From Bordetella sp. H567 (lineage in GTDB: Bacteria; Pseudomonadota; Gammaproteobacteria; Burkholderiales; Burkholderiaceae_B), in assembly GCF_001704295.1 (NCBI RefSeq), contig NZ_CP012334.1:4538084-4602083 (forward strand): DNA of 64,000 nt, given 5' to 3'. The notes beneath the pieces are model-generated. The model had not been told where the DNA came from. It saw nothing but the letters and a program-made list of their open reading frames with translations, and made no database searches. This document shows, one piece after another, positions 34,115 through 44,311 of the stretch. The number at the start of each line of letters is the position of its first letter. Position 1 is the stretch's first letter. The translations under genes and the position numbers were made by a program.

Positions 34115-37100
34115 GCATTTCCGCCGCCTTCATCAAGCGCCCCATCGGCACCAGCCTGCTGGCGCTTGCCATCCTGTTGGTCGGCGTGGCGGCGTGGCCG
34201 CTGCTGCCCGTGGCCCCGCTGCCGCAGGTGGACTTTCCCACCATCCAGGTAACGGTGAACCTGCCCGGGGGCAGTCCCGAGACCATGGCATCGAACGTCG
34301 CGCAGCCCCTGGAGCGGCAGTTCTCGCTGATCGCCGGACTCTCGCAGATGACGTCCATCAGCGGGCAGAGCCAGACGCAGATCACGCTGCAGTTCGATCT
34401 GGACCGCAGCATCGAGTCGGCCGCCGTGGACGTGCAGGCCGCCATCAACGCGGCGTCCGGCCAGCTGCCGTCCAACCTGCCCAATGCGCCGACCTTCCGC
34501 AAGGTGAACCCGGCCGACGCGCCCGTCATGATCCTGAGCGTGCAGTCCGACACGCTGCCTATCACCGAGGTCAACGACTACGCCGACAACATCCTGGCGC
34601 AGCAGATCTCCCAGATCAAGGGCGTGGGCCTGGTCAACATCGGCGGGCAGCAGAAACCGGCCGTCCGCGTCCAGGTCGACCCGGCCAAGCTCAAGTCGCT
34701 GGGGCTGAGCTTGGAGGACGTCCGCAACGTCATCGCCACCACCACGGTCAACCAGCCCAAGGGCACCATCGACGGGCCCACGCAAAGCTTCACCACCTAC
34801 ACCAACGACCAGCTGCTGAAGGCCACGCAGTGGAACGACATGGTGCTGGCCTACCGCAACGGCGCGCCGATACGCGTGCGCGACGTCGGCGTGGCGGTGG
34901 ACGGTCCGGAGAACAACAAGCTGGCCGCGTGGGCCTTCGCCGGCCCGGCGGCGGAGCCCGGCAACACCATCACCAACGGCCGGGGCATCGTGCTGCAGAT
35001 CAGCAAGCAGCCGGGCGCCAACGTGATCGACACCGTCGACGCCATCAAGCAAGCCATGCCGCGCTTGCGCGCGGCCATCCCGCCGACCGTGCAGGTCAAC
35101 ACCATCATCGACCGCACGCAGAACATCCGGGCTTCGGTCCAGGACGTGGAGTTCACCCTGGTCCTGACCATTATCCTGGTCGTTCTCATCATTTTCGTGT
35201 TCCTGCGCGACGTCGCGGCGACGCTGATCCCGTGCGTGACCGTGCCGCTGGCGCTGATGGGAACGGCGGGCATGATGTTCGTGGCCGGCTTCAGCCTGGA
35301 CAACCTGTCGCTGATGGCGCTGACGATCGCGGTCGGCTTCGTCGTCGACGATGCCATCGTGATGCTGGAGAACATCTATCGCCACGTGGAGGATGGCATG
35401 GGGCCGATGGAGGCCGCCTACAAGGGCGCCGGCGAAATCGGCTTCACCATCGTGTCGATCTCGGTTTCGCTTGTCGCGGTGTTCATCCCGCTGCTGCTGA
35501 TGGGCGGCATCGTCGGTCGGCTGTTCCGCGAGTTCGCCGTCACGGTCACCCTGACCATCCTGGTTTCCGTGATCGTCTCGCTGACCTTGACGCCCATGCT
35601 TTGCTCGCGCTACCTGAAGAACCAGCACGGCCGCACGCATGGGCGGCTGTTCATGCTGTTCGAGCACGGGTTCGACCATATGCTGGCGGGGTACAAGCGC
35701 GGACTGCAATGGGTGCTGCGCCACCAGTTCATCACGCTGATGAGCTTCATCGCCACGGTGGCCATCACGGGGTTGATGTTCCTCATCATCCCGAAAGGCT
35801 TCTTCCCCCAGCAGGACACGGGCTATATCTTCGGCTTCGCCCAGTCGTCGCAGGATTCCTCGTTCGGCGCCATGAACCGCCGCATGGTCCAGCTGGCGGA
35901 TATCGTGCGCCAGGACAAGGACGTGGCGGCCTTCGGCATGAACGGCGACCAGGCGCAGTTCAACACCGGCCGGTTCTATATCGGCCTGCGCGCCAAGGAA
36001 GACGGCCGCACGGACAGCGCGGACGCGGTCATCCGCCGCCTGCGCCCCGAGGTAGCGAAGGTGGAGGGCGCCACGCTGTACATGCAGGCCGGCCAGGACA
36101 TCAACGTGGGCGGCCGCCTGTCGCGCACGCAATACCAGTACACGCTGACCGATTCCAACCTGGACGAACTGAACGAATGGGCGCCCAGGCTGGCGGCGCG
36201 CTTCTCGCAATTGCCGCAGTTGACCGACGTCGCATCGGACCAGCAAAGCAACGCCCCCACCGCCACGCTGACCATCGACCGTGCGCGGGCGTCCAGTTTC
36301 GGCATCTCGCCGGCGCTGATCGACGCCACCATCTACGACGCCATCGGCCAGCGCCAGGTCGCGCAGTATTTCACGCAGCTGAACAGCTACCACGTCGTGC
36401 TGGAAGTCACGCCCGCCCTGCAGCGCGACCCCTCGCTCTTCAGCAAGCTGTACCTGACGTCGCCGCTGACGGGCGAACAAGTGCCGCTGTCGACCTTCGT
36501 CAAGCTCGACACCACCAAGACGAATTACCTGGCCATCAACCACCAGGGCCAGTTCCCGGCCGTCACGCTCTCGTTCAACCTGGCGCCCGGCACATCGCTG
36601 GGCGAAGCCGTGCAGGCCATCGATGCGGCCAAGACGGCGATGGGCGTGCCGGCCACGCTGGTCGGCTCCTTCCAGGGCGCCGCGCGGGCCTTCGGCGATT
36701 CGCTGAAATCGCAGCCCTACCTGATTGCCGCCGCGCTGATCGCCGTCTATATCGTGCTGGGCTTTCTCTATGAAAGCTACATCCACCCGCTGACCATCCT
36801 GTCCACGCTGCCGTCGGCCGGCCTGGGCGCGCTGTTGATCCTGCGGACCGGGGGCTACGACCTCAGCGTGATCGCGCTGATCGGCATCATCCTGCTGATC
36901 GGCATCGTGAAGAAGAACGGCATCATGATGATCGACTTCGCCCTGCATGCCGAACGCGAGCACGGCATGTCGCCGCAGGAGGCCATCTACCAGGCCTGCC
37001 TGCTGCGCTTCAGGCCCATCATGATGACCACCATGTGTGCGCTGCTGAGCGGCCTGCCGCTGATGCTGGGCAACGGCCAGGGTGCCGAGCTGCGCCGCCC

Positions 37101-37299
37101 GCTGGGCTACGCCATGGTGGGGGGCCTGATCGTGTCGCAAGCGCTGACCTTGTTCACCACGCCCGTCGTCTACCTGTACCTGGACCGCGCCCATTATTGG
37201 TACATGCGGCGCAAGGAAGCCCGCGCGGCGCACAAGGCGGCGGCCCGGCAGGCAGCCGGCCAGGATCCCGAGCCGCGTGAGCCGCTCGTGCAGAAATAA
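34111..37299 (+). CDS. RND efflux pump (MdtB/MdtC-like)
   Basis: A 1062-residue inner-membrane proton antiporter of the HAE-RND type. It starts [47 protein letters not shown]. Helix 4 has the proton-relay motif [18 protein letters not shown] with paired aspartates. The periplasmic loop [14 protein letters not shown] and the final [25 protein letters not shown] follow. Sequence and operon place it with MdtB/MdtC, although only one pump gene is present rather than two. The pump should remove drugs, bile salts or metal chelates from the inner membrane and periplasm through the NodT channel. Confidence 0.95.
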   Translation: [1062 protein letters not shown]

Positions 37300-37313
37300 G
37301 GTAAAAGATCGGC

Positions 37314-38000
37314 ATGAAAATCCTGATCGTCGAAGACGAGCTCAAAACGGCCGACTACCTGCACAAGGGGTTGACCGAGCAGGGTTGCACCGTCGATCTG
37401 GCGCACAACGGCATCGACGGCCAGCATCTGGCCGTCGAGCACGACTACGACGTCATCGTCCTGGATGCGATGCTGCCCGGCCTGGACGGCTTCCAGGTGC
37501 TGCGCGAGCTGCGGCGCTTCCGGCAGACGCCGGTCATCATGCTGACCGCGCGCGACGGCGTCGAGGACCGCATCCGCGGCCTGCAGGATGGCGCCGACGA
37601 CTACCTGGTCAAGCCGTTTTCCTTCCTGGAACTGCTGGCCCGCCTGCAGGCCCTGACCCGCCGCGGCCGGACGCAGGAACCCATGCACCTGCGCATCGGC
37701 GACCTGCAGATCGACCTGGCCAGCCGCAAGGCGCAGCGCGCCGGCGTGCGCATCGACCTGACCGCCAAGGAATTCGCCCTGCTTGCGGTGCTGGCCCGGC
37801 GCAAGGGCGAAATCCTGTCCAAGACGGCGATCGCGGAACTCGTCTGGGACATGAACTTCGACAGCAACGTCAACGTCGTCGAAGTGGCCATCAAGCGCCT
37901 GCGCGCCAAGATCGACAGCCCTTTCGGCACCCGTCTGCTGCACACCATCCGCGGCATGGGCTATGTCCTGGAACAGCGCGACGACGCGCTGCCGGAATGA
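37314..38000 (+). CDS. OmpR-family response regulator, heavy-metal type (CusR/IrlR-like)
   Basis: A 228-residue regulator. The receiver has the acidic pocket EDE (7-9), phospho-acceptor Asp51 in VIVLDAMLPGLDG, conserved Thr in MLTARDGVEDRI and Lys in DYLVKPFSFLEL. The winged-helix output has LTAKEFALLAVLARRKGEILSKTAIAELVWDMNFDSNVNVVEVAIKRLRAKID, which is strongly typical of CusR/CopR/IrlR metal regulators. It begins 14 bp after the pump gene and overlaps the kinase start by 4 bases. It probably controls the efflux operon in which it sits. Confidence 0.95.
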   Translation: MKILIVEDELKTADYLHKGLTEQGCTVDLAHNGIDGQHLAVEHDYDVIVLDAMLPGLDGFQVLRELRRFRQTPVIMLTARDGVEDRIRGLQDGADDYLVKPFSFLELLARLQALTRRGRTQEPMHLRIGDLQIDLASRKAQRAGVRIDLTAKEFALLAVLARRKGEILSKTAIAELVWDMNFDSNVNVVEVAIKRLRAKIDSPFGTRLLHTIRGMGYVLEQRDDALPE

Positions 38001-39370
38001 AGACCTCCATCACCACCCGGCTGGCGCTGATGTTTGCCTCGGTCGCCCTGCTGACTTTCTCCCTGATCGGCATCGCGCTGTACGGCGTCCTGCGCGCCGA
38101 GCTGGCGCGCCAGCAGACCGACGTGCTGACCACCACCGCGAACGAGATGCTGTATGCCCTGAACCGCATGGGCAACACCGAACGCTGGAGCCGCGCCGAA
38201 ACCAAGATGGATACGCTGACGCCGGCCGACGGCAGCCTGCGATTCTGGATTCTCAGCCCCGATCCGGCCTACGCCTACGGCAAGGACGTTCCCGCCGTCC
38301 TGGCGGCCGCCGCGCCGCTGGACGGCTTCGACAGCGTGGCCATGCCGGGGCACGAATATCCCATGCGCATCCTGGTGCGCACCGTCCCGGCGCTGCAGGA
38401 ACGCCCGGAGGTAAAGTTCATCGTCGGCATGGAGACGGCGCCCTACTTCCATACGCTGCACACCTTCCTGATCGCCCTGGCCAGCCTGCTGCTGTCGGCC
38501 GTCCTGCTGATCATGCTGCTGGGCCATTGGGTGGCCCGCATGGGCCTGCTGCCGTTGCAGCGCCTTTCCAGCGAGGCCAGCATGCTGAGTCCGCTGCACC
38601 TGGCCCAACGGCTGAACGTCGCCACGCTGCCCATCGAGCTGGCCGACCTGGCCGGCGCCTTCAACGGCGCCCTGAGCCGGCTGGAAACCGCCTACACCCG
38701 GCTGGAAGCCTTCAATGCCGACGTGGCGCACGAGCTGCGAACCCCCTTGACCAACCTGATCGGCCAGACGCAGGTGGCCCTGTCGCGCCGCCGCAGCGCC
38801 GCGGAGCTGGAGGAAGTCCTGCAGTCCAACCTGGAAGAACTCGACAGCCTGCGCGCCATCGTCAACGACATGCTGTTCCTGGCCCGGGCCGACCAGGGCG
38901 AAGCCGCCACCGGCCTGGTCCGCACGCCCGTCGCCACGGAAGTCGGCAAGACCATCGAGTTTTTTGAATTCGTCCTGGACGATATGCGGCTGGCCGTCGA
39001 CATCGAGGGCGACACCCGGGCCGAGGCCTCGCTGGACACCGCGCGTTTCCGGCGCGCGCTCACCAACCTGCTGCAGAACGCCATCCAGCATACCGAGCGT
39101 GGGCAACGCATCACCGTGCGCATCGAGCCACGGCCGGGCACGGTACGCATCGCCGTCTCCAATCCGGGGCCGCCGATCGATCCCGTCCATCTGCCGCGGC
39201 TGTTCGACCGCTTCTACCGCGTGGATGCGTCGCGCCACGACAATGGCGACACCCATGGCCACGGCCTGGGCCTGGCCATCGTCAAGGCGGTGGCCACCAT
39301 GCACGGCGGCGAAGTATTCGCCAGTAGCGGCGACGGCACCACCACCATCGGCTTCAGCGTCCTGGCCTGA
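37997..39370 (+). CDS. heavy-metal-type sensor histidine kinase (CusS/IrlS-like)
   Basis: A 457-residue membrane kinase. Two helices (residues 8-32 and about 157-180) flank a periplasmic sensor of about 120 residues. HAMP follows ([14 protein letters not shown]), then the H-box [18 protein letters not shown] with the phospho-His, the N-box [10 protein letters not shown] and the G-box [13 protein letters not shown]. The layout matches heavy-metal sensor kinases of the CusS family. The ATG overlaps the regulator's stop codon. The periplasmic domain has no obvious His or Met cluster, so the actual signal need not be a metal. It should phosphorylate the adjacent response regulator. Confidence 0.94.
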   Translation: MKTSITTRLALMFASVALLTFSLIGIALYGVLRAELARQQTDVLTTTANEMLYALNRMGNTERWSRAETKMDTLTPADGSLRFWILSPDPAYAYGKDVPAVLAAAAPLDGFDSVAMPGHEYPMRILVRTVPALQERPEVKFIVGMETAPYFHTLHTFLIALASLLLSAVLLIMLLGHWVARMGLLPLQRLSSEASMLSPLHLAQRLNVATLPIELADLAGAFNGALSRLETAYTRLEAFNADVAHELRTPLTNLIGQTQVALSRRRSAAELEEVLQSNLEELDSLRAIVNDMLFLARADQGEAATGLVRTPVATEVGKTIEFFEFVLDDMRLAVDIEGDTRAEASLDTARFRRALTNLLQNAIQHTERGQRITVRIEPRPGTVRIAVSNPGPPIDPVHLPRLFDRFYRVDASRHDNGDTHGHGLGLAIVKAVATMHGGEVFASSGDGTTTIGFSVLA

Positions 39371-39473
39371 CCAAGATTCGGTAACGCATTCGCGGCTGAC
39401 GAACGGGCCGCCTTGCCGCACACTCGCGACACCGGCCGCCACCCGGCGCCGGTCATTCCCGGAAGGAGGTGCG

Positions 39474-40028
39474 ATGAAACATTCCCATTCCCGCAAGATT
39501 CTGCTGGCCGTCGCCGGTACGGCCGCCGCCACCGCCGCCGCGCTGTGCGCGGCCGCCACCGCGCAGGCCGACGTCACGGTCCCGATGGCACTGGCCACGC
39601 CCACCGGCAAGGGCGAAGACATCGGTACCGTCACGCTGTCGCAGAACAAGTACGGCCTGGTCCTGACGCCCAACCTGAAAGGACTGCCCCCAGGGCTGCA
39701 CGGCTTCCACATCCACGAGAAGGGCGATTGCGGCCCGGCGCAGCAGGACGGCAAGCCCGTGCCGGCCGGCGCCGCGGGCGGACACTACGACCCCAACCAG
39801 GCGAAGAAGCACGGCGCCCCGTGGGGCGACGGCCACCGCGGCGACCTGCCGGCGCTGTATGTGGACAATGGCGGCAATGCCACCAATCCCGTGCTCGCGC
39901 CACGCCTGAAGCTTTCGGAAGTCCACAAGCACGCGCTGATGATCCACGTCGGGGGCGACAACCACAGCGACCATCCCATGCCGCTGGGCGGCGGCGGCGG
40001 CCGCGCGGCGTGCGGCGTTATCCCATGA
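39474..40028 (+). CDS. sodC: periplasmic Cu,Zn superoxide dismutase
   Basis: A 184-residue enzyme with a signal peptide ([24 protein letters not shown], cleavage near 32). It converts superoxide to oxygen and peroxide in the periplasm. Copper ligands are in [11 protein letters not shown] and [18 protein letters not shown], zinc ligands in [13 protein letters not shown] and GDLPALYVD, and the disulfide pair is GDCGP with AACGVIP. Length and motifs fit the bacterial SodC class. A perfect AAGGAGGTG precedes ATG 39474. It lies 103 bp after the kinase gene in the same direction and may belong to the efflux regulon. Confidence 0.95.
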   Translation: MKHSHSRKILLAVAGTAAATAAALCAAATAQADVTVPMALATPTGKGEDIGTVTLSQNKYGLVLTPNLKGLPPGLHGFHIHEKGDCGPAQQDGKPVPAGAAGGHYDPNQAKKHGAPWGDGHRGDLPALYVDNGGNATNPVLAPRLKLSEVHKHALMIHVGGDNHSDHPMPLGGGGGRAACGVIP

Positions 40029-40132
40029 CCCGGCGCGCCAGACACGAGGTTCATCGCCCCCATGCGGCAACGCAGGGTTTCATCGGCACGCTGCGATGAC
40101 CCTGCGGCTGTGAGTAAGTCTTATAAGTCATG

Positions 40133-40171
40133 GAGACGGGGAATTCCCGCGTGAAGCAGGAACCCCGTCTC
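40133..40171. terminator. hairpin downstream of sodC
   Basis: GAGACGGGGAATTCC and GGAACCCCGTCTC form a stem of about 13 bp with one bulge around an 11-base loop, 105 bp after the sodC stop. There is no T run, so the terminator role is uncertain. Confidence 0.45.
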
Positions 40172-40656
40172 TCTACTGCGCGACGAACGGGCGTCTTGAT
40201 GACTAAACCCCGTTGCATCCAGATTGATCTGGTCGTAGATACCGCAGCTTGATGACTTCGCTGAACCTCCCCTCGCCTCTCCACCCCCGATCCCCCTCGC
40301 GCCGCATCGCGGCACGCGCATCGTCCATGGCGCCGCACCGCCTTGCTTTCTTTCGCGGCACCCGCGGTTCCCTGAACCCGCACCGGTACGCACGACCTCC
40401 CTGCTAAGGCCGCGTTCGCGTCCCGCCGCATGCCGCATGAACATGGCATGCGCGGGCCATCCGCGCGCCGTCGGCATCGCCCGCGCCGGCTCCATTCCCC
40501 CATAGGCTCCTGATCCCACGCAGCCGCCGCCCTGGCGCGGCCTGCGCGCGGGCCGGCGCGGCATGGCGGGACTTGCCCGCACGGGCGCGAGCCCGACAGC
40601 GTCCATCCCTCTCTCTTCTTCCGGCATCCCGCCGCCCTTACCGCGGCGATGCCGCG

Positions 40657-40664
40657 CCCCCCCC
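40657..40664 (+). repeat. C8 homopolymer upstream of the autotransporter
   Basis: Eight consecutive C lie 100 bp before the ATG of the first autotransporter gene. Bordetella fimbrial promoters use longer C runs for phase variation; a similar role here is only a possibility. Confidence 0.6.
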
Positions 40665-40764
40665 ACGCCCCTTCCCGACATGTCGTCCGGGCCGGGCTTC
40701 CAGTTTCGTCTACCGAGAGTACGCAGCACACGATTCGTTCCACCCTTAGCGCTCAAGGAGCAGT

Positions 40765-43700
40765 ATGTCCGACCCGCAACACCCTGCATCCCCGTCATCG
40801 CCGTACCCCGTTCCGATGTTCCAGCGCATCCGCCCATCCGGCGGACACCCGGTCCCTCGCCGCGCCCAGCCTCCATGGGTTCTTCGCGCCGTGTACCGCG
40901 TCACCTCCTTCGGCTTGATCGCCGGTCCCGCCAGCCTGGCTTATGCCGGCGGTCCCCTCAAGGACTACGGACCGTCCAACGAGACGGTACAGGCCACCGA
41001 CGGCGACGCGGACGCCATGGCGCGTGTCCACGGGCCTATCGTCACGCAGCAGCACCATCAACATGCCATCCACGCGCTGTACCCCGGCTCAGTCCTGTTG
41101 TCGGGGCCTGTCTCGACGCAGGGCGACGACGCCTACGCCCTTTACTACAGCGGCGCCGCGCGGGTCATCATGACCGACGTGAACATCGCCACCCATGGCG
41201 CGCGTGCGCATGCGGTCGAAGGCTTGCGCGGTGACGGCGCCGGCCCGCCGGGCCAGGCGGCGGCGCAGCCGGGAGACCTGGAATTGCGCCGCGGCAGGAT
41301 TACGCTGCACGGCCCGGGCAGCGTTGCGATGGGCCTGACCACGCCGAGCGTGCGTTTGGGCCGACCGTTGCGGGAAACCGCCGAGGCCACGCTATGGAGC
41401 ATGGGCTATACGGGGCCGGCCAGCGCGCGCCAGCCGGACGTGCGTATCGACGGCAAGGGCGCGGACAACGTCGGCATCGTCATCAAGGGACGGCGCCAGC
41501 TGGAATTGAACGGGGTCGGTATCGACTTGCATGAAATCGGCTTGGTGGCCATGAATATCGGCGCGAGCGCGCGCGTCGATGGCAGGAACATCGGCATCAC
41601 GGCATCCGGTGCGGACAGTTTCGGCTTGCGTGTACGCGGCGACGGTGCCGGCCGCGACGACAGCGTGCGATGCCCGGTGCCGACATCGGTCAAGCTGGCG
41701 AACGGTTTCATCGCCATGACAGGACAAAATTCGCCGGCCGTGGAAATCGTGCGCGCGCAGGTGTCGCTGGAAGACGTGTCGGTCACTACCTCCGAGGCCG
41801 CCCGCTTCGCGGTGGGCAACGAGTCCGGTGTTTTTCGCATGGAAGGCAGGCAGGGCCGCACCATCCTGCGCAGCACCGGCTCGGCGCTGGCGGCGTGGAC
41901 GGGAAGCGACCGCGAAACCGCACGCTTCGATTTCCGCAACGTGTCCATCGTCAGCGAAGCCCATAGCCTGCTGGAAGTGGGCCGCGATCATGGGGATGAG
42001 GGGCCGGCTCCGCCCGCGCATGTGGACCTGTCCCTGGACGGCGGCGAGGCGCGGGGCCGCATCTGGGGAGGCGGCTCCCCGGCACCGCGCGTGAACGTCA
42101 ACCTGCGCCAAGGGGCGTCGTGGTCGGGCCATACGGACGTGGGGCGGACGGTGGCGGTGGAAGCGGCCAGCACGTGGAATGTGGACGGGGACTCCGTCGT
42201 GGAAAACGTGGTCGTGGGCCAGGGCATGATCGCCTTCCAGGCGCGTGCACGGCAGGCGGAGCAATCATCGGACTTCCACCGCCTGCACATCACGGAAGAT
42301 ATGCGCGGCAGCGGGGAAATCGGGATCCGCGTCGATCCGGCAAGCCGGCAAACCGACAAAGTCGTCGTCGATGGGCGGGTCCACGACGACATCGTCATCG
42401 CGCCACGGGATACCGGCAAGGTGGCCGAAACGGTAACGTCCATGGATCTGCTTCACGCGGCCCAGGGCGGCCCGGCCAACTACACATTGCCGGACAACGC
42501 CGAACGGGTGATGCTCGGCGGCCACGCCTTCCGGCTGCATAAGGAAAAAATCCGGGACGATCCGGCGGTGACCGTGCTGGTGGTGCCTGAAGGCGCCCCC
42601 TTCATCCGCGGCTACGCCACCATGGACCTCGAACCGCCACATCGGTTGCGCCATGCCCCACCTCCTACGCAGGGCGGACCCGACCGGATAGACGAGCGCG
42701 ATATTCCCGGCGACCCACCCGGTCCCGTGCAGCCGCCGCCAGTCCAGCCGCCTGTGGGCCAGCCGCCTGAGGTCAAGACGCCTGACGTCAAGCCGCCCGA
42801 GGTCAAGGCTCCCGAAGTCAAGCCGCCCGAGATTCAGCCACCCGGCGCCGAACCACTCCCCCCGGCATGCCCGGACGGCGCACACTGCGGCGAACCGGAA
42901 GGGGATACAGGCGATGTTCCGCCGTCCCACCAGCCGGGCCCGGAGACCCCGACAGGCGAGCCGCCCGCGGACAAGGACCCGGACGGCGAACCCGCACCCG
43001 ACCGCGGAGGTCCCGACGAGCCCTGGATCGATGCGGAACCGGGACCCGGAGGGGAACCCGAAGCGGCGCCCGCTCCCGACGCCGAGCCCGAGCCCGAGCC
43101 CGGTGACGACGCCGACGACGAACCCACGGATGAAACCGACGCGGAACCGGAGCCCGATAAGGATGAAGGCGAAACACAGGATACGGAGCCTTCCCCTGCC
43201 CCGGAACCGCCCGCGCCTCCACCGCCGCCCGTCGTCCTGTCTCCCGCCGCCACGCTGGCCGTCAACAACGCCGCGCTCGCCGCCGGCCAGGGGATCTGGA
43301 ACGCGCAGTTGGCCGCGGTCAACCGGCGCTTGCGCGCCGCGCGCCACGGCAACGCGATGGCCCTGCCCAGCGGCGCCCATGCCGTCGACGCCGCCACGGG
43401 CCTCTGGATCGACGCCGCGGAGGGCCGGCAGAAAATCGATAACCCGCTCACGGGCGAATACCGGCAAGCGCTCTATGGCTTCGTCGCGGGCGTCGACCAT
43501 GCCATCGACGTGTCCGCCGGACGCTGGCACATCGGCTTGCTCGCCGCGCAGATCGCCAGCCGCCGCGACTTCGATGACGGCAAAGGCAACACGCGCAGCA
43601 CGCATATCGGGGCCTACGCCACCTTCCTGGGGCCCAGGGGAAGCTATGCCACGGCCATCGTGTCGACCGGGCGCTACCGGCACGACATGCAAGGCAAATT

Positions 43701-44187
43701 CTCGGACGGCAAGCGCCTGACGGGCGCCTTCCACAACCGGGGCGCCGGCGCATCGCTCGAAGGGGGCCGCCGCGTGGAGCTGCCACGCGCATGGTTTGTC
43801 GAACCGTACGCGGGGCTGGACTATCTGCGCGTCGTCAGCGCCCGTTACACACTGAGCGACGGCACGCCTGTGCAGGACCACGGTGGCCATTCGCTGCAAT
43901 GGCGCACGGGCGCGCGCGTCGGACGAGCCATCGAGATCCGCAACGGCGGGAACGTGACGCCGTATCTGCGCGCGGGCTACGCGTACGAACGCGGCAACCG
44001 CAACCACGTCACCGTGGGCGAAACGCCGCTGAAGGCGAACCTGGGCGGCAGCCGCCTCGAGCTCGGCGTGGGGATGGAAGCGCGGCTGGGCAAGGCGCAC
44101 AGCCTGTACGTCGACGTCGGCTACGCCAAGGGCAGGCGCTTCGAGCAATCGGGCGCGGTAACCATCGGCTTCCAATACCGCTGGTAA
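40765..44187 (+). CDS. pertactin-like autotransporter 1, Pro/Glu-rich linker
   Basis: An 1140-residue type V secretion protein. A long basic leader and hydrophobic core (VTSFGLIAGPASLAYA) end near residue 61. Residues about 62-630 form a beta-helix passenger with pertactin-type repeats (ADNVGIVIKGRRQLELNGVGIDL, SPAVEIVRAQVSLEDVSV). Residues about 640-820 are a Pro/Glu/Asp-rich linker with PPEVK repeats. From about 823 (LSPAATLAVNNAALAAGQGIWNAQL) a 12-strand barrel runs to the terminal FQYRW. AAGGAG precedes the ATG. The passenger shares no catalytic motif and no RGD, so adhesion or surface masking is inferred. It is a tandem paralogue of the next gene. Confidence 0.92.
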   Translation: MSDPQHPASPSSPYPVPMFQRIRPSGGHPVPRRAQPPWVLRAVYRVTSFGLIAGPASLAYAGGPLKDYGPSNETVQATDGDADAMARVHGPIVTQQHHQHAIHALYPGSVLLSGPVSTQGDDAYALYYSGAARVIMTDVNIATHGARAHAVEGLRGDGAGPPGQAAAQPGDLELRRGRITLHGPGSVAMGLTTPSVRLGRPLRETAEATLWSMGYTGPASARQPDVRIDGKGADNVGIVIKGRRQLELNGVGIDLHEIGLVAMNIGASARVDGRNIGITASGADSFGLRVRGDGAGRDDSVRCPVPTSVKLANGFIAMTGQNSPAVEIVRAQVSLEDVSVTTSEAARFAVGNESGVFRMEGRQGRTILRSTGSALAAWTGSDRETARFDFRNVSIVSEAHSLLEVGRDHGDEGPAPPAHVDLSLDGGEARGRIWGGGSPAPRVNVNLRQGASWSGHTDVGRTVAVEAASTWNVDGDSVVENVVVGQGMIAFQARARQAEQSSDFHRLHITEDMRGSGEIGIRVDPASRQTDKVVVDGRVHDDIVIAPRDTGKVAETVTSMDLLHAAQGGPANYTLPDNAERVMLGGHAFRLHKEKIRDDPAVTVLVVPEGAPFIRGYATMDLEPPHRLRHAPPPTQGGPDRIDERDIPGDPPGPVQPPPVQPPVGQPPEVKTPDVKPPEVKAPEVKPPEIQPPGAEPLPPACPDGAHCGEPEGDTGDVPPSHQPGPETPTGEPPADKDPDGEPAPDRGGPDEPWIDAEPGPGGEPEAAPAPDAEPEPEPGDDADDEPTDETDAEPEPDKDEGETQDTEPSPAPEPPAPPPPPVVLSPAATLAVNNAALAAGQGIWNAQLAAVNRRLRAARHGNAMALPSGAHAVDAATGLWIDAAEGRQKIDNPLTGEYRQALYGFVAGVDHAIDVSAGRWHIGLLAAQIASRRDFDDGKGNTRSTHIGAYATFLGPRGSYATAIVSTGRYRHDMQGKFSDGKRLTGAFHNRGAGASLEGGRRVELPRAWFVEPYAGLDYLRVVSARYTLSDGTPVQDHGGHSLQWRTGARVGRAIEIRNGGNVTPYLRAGYAYERGNRNHVTVGETPLKANLGGSRLELGVGMEARLGKAHSLYVDVGYAKGRRFEQSGAVTIGFQYRW

Positions 44188-44311
44188 TGCGTCCGCCGGC
44201 CTTGGCGCGGGGCCGAACGCGATTCCACGCATCTTCGGCCCGTGGTTTCGGGATCGGCGGAACAGAAACACCAGCACGCGCACATACACGCTCCGTCCTT
44301 TCCCGCGTACA

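Larger units (their letters stand above)
40029..40764. other. 736-bp intergenic region before the first autotransporter
   Basis: No gene is supported. The open frames on the minus strand (40051-40876) are Arg/Gly/Ala-rich with no motif and overlap the autotransporter start. The left part has a hairpin at 40133-40171. From about 40260 the sequence is very C-rich on the plus strand. A run of eight C (40657-40664) lies about 100 bp before the autotransporter ATG. The promoter of the autotransporter must lie here, but I cannot fix it. Confidence 0.5.

Noticed and set aside
33856-37233. A 1125-codon minus-strand open frame opposite the RND pump
   Set aside because: It is the antisense shadow of a strongly conserved pump gene in GC-rich DNA, with His/Gln/Arg-rich composition.
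40051-40876. Two overlapping minus-strand open frames upstream of autotransporter 1
   Set aside because: They are rich in Arg, Gly and Ala, have no motif, and overlap the well-supported autotransporter start; they look like GC-driven open frames.
41392-44289. Long minus-strand frames opposite the autotransporter 1 gene
   Set aside because: They are antisense to a complete autotransporter with signal, passenger and barrel, and have no homology that I recognise.
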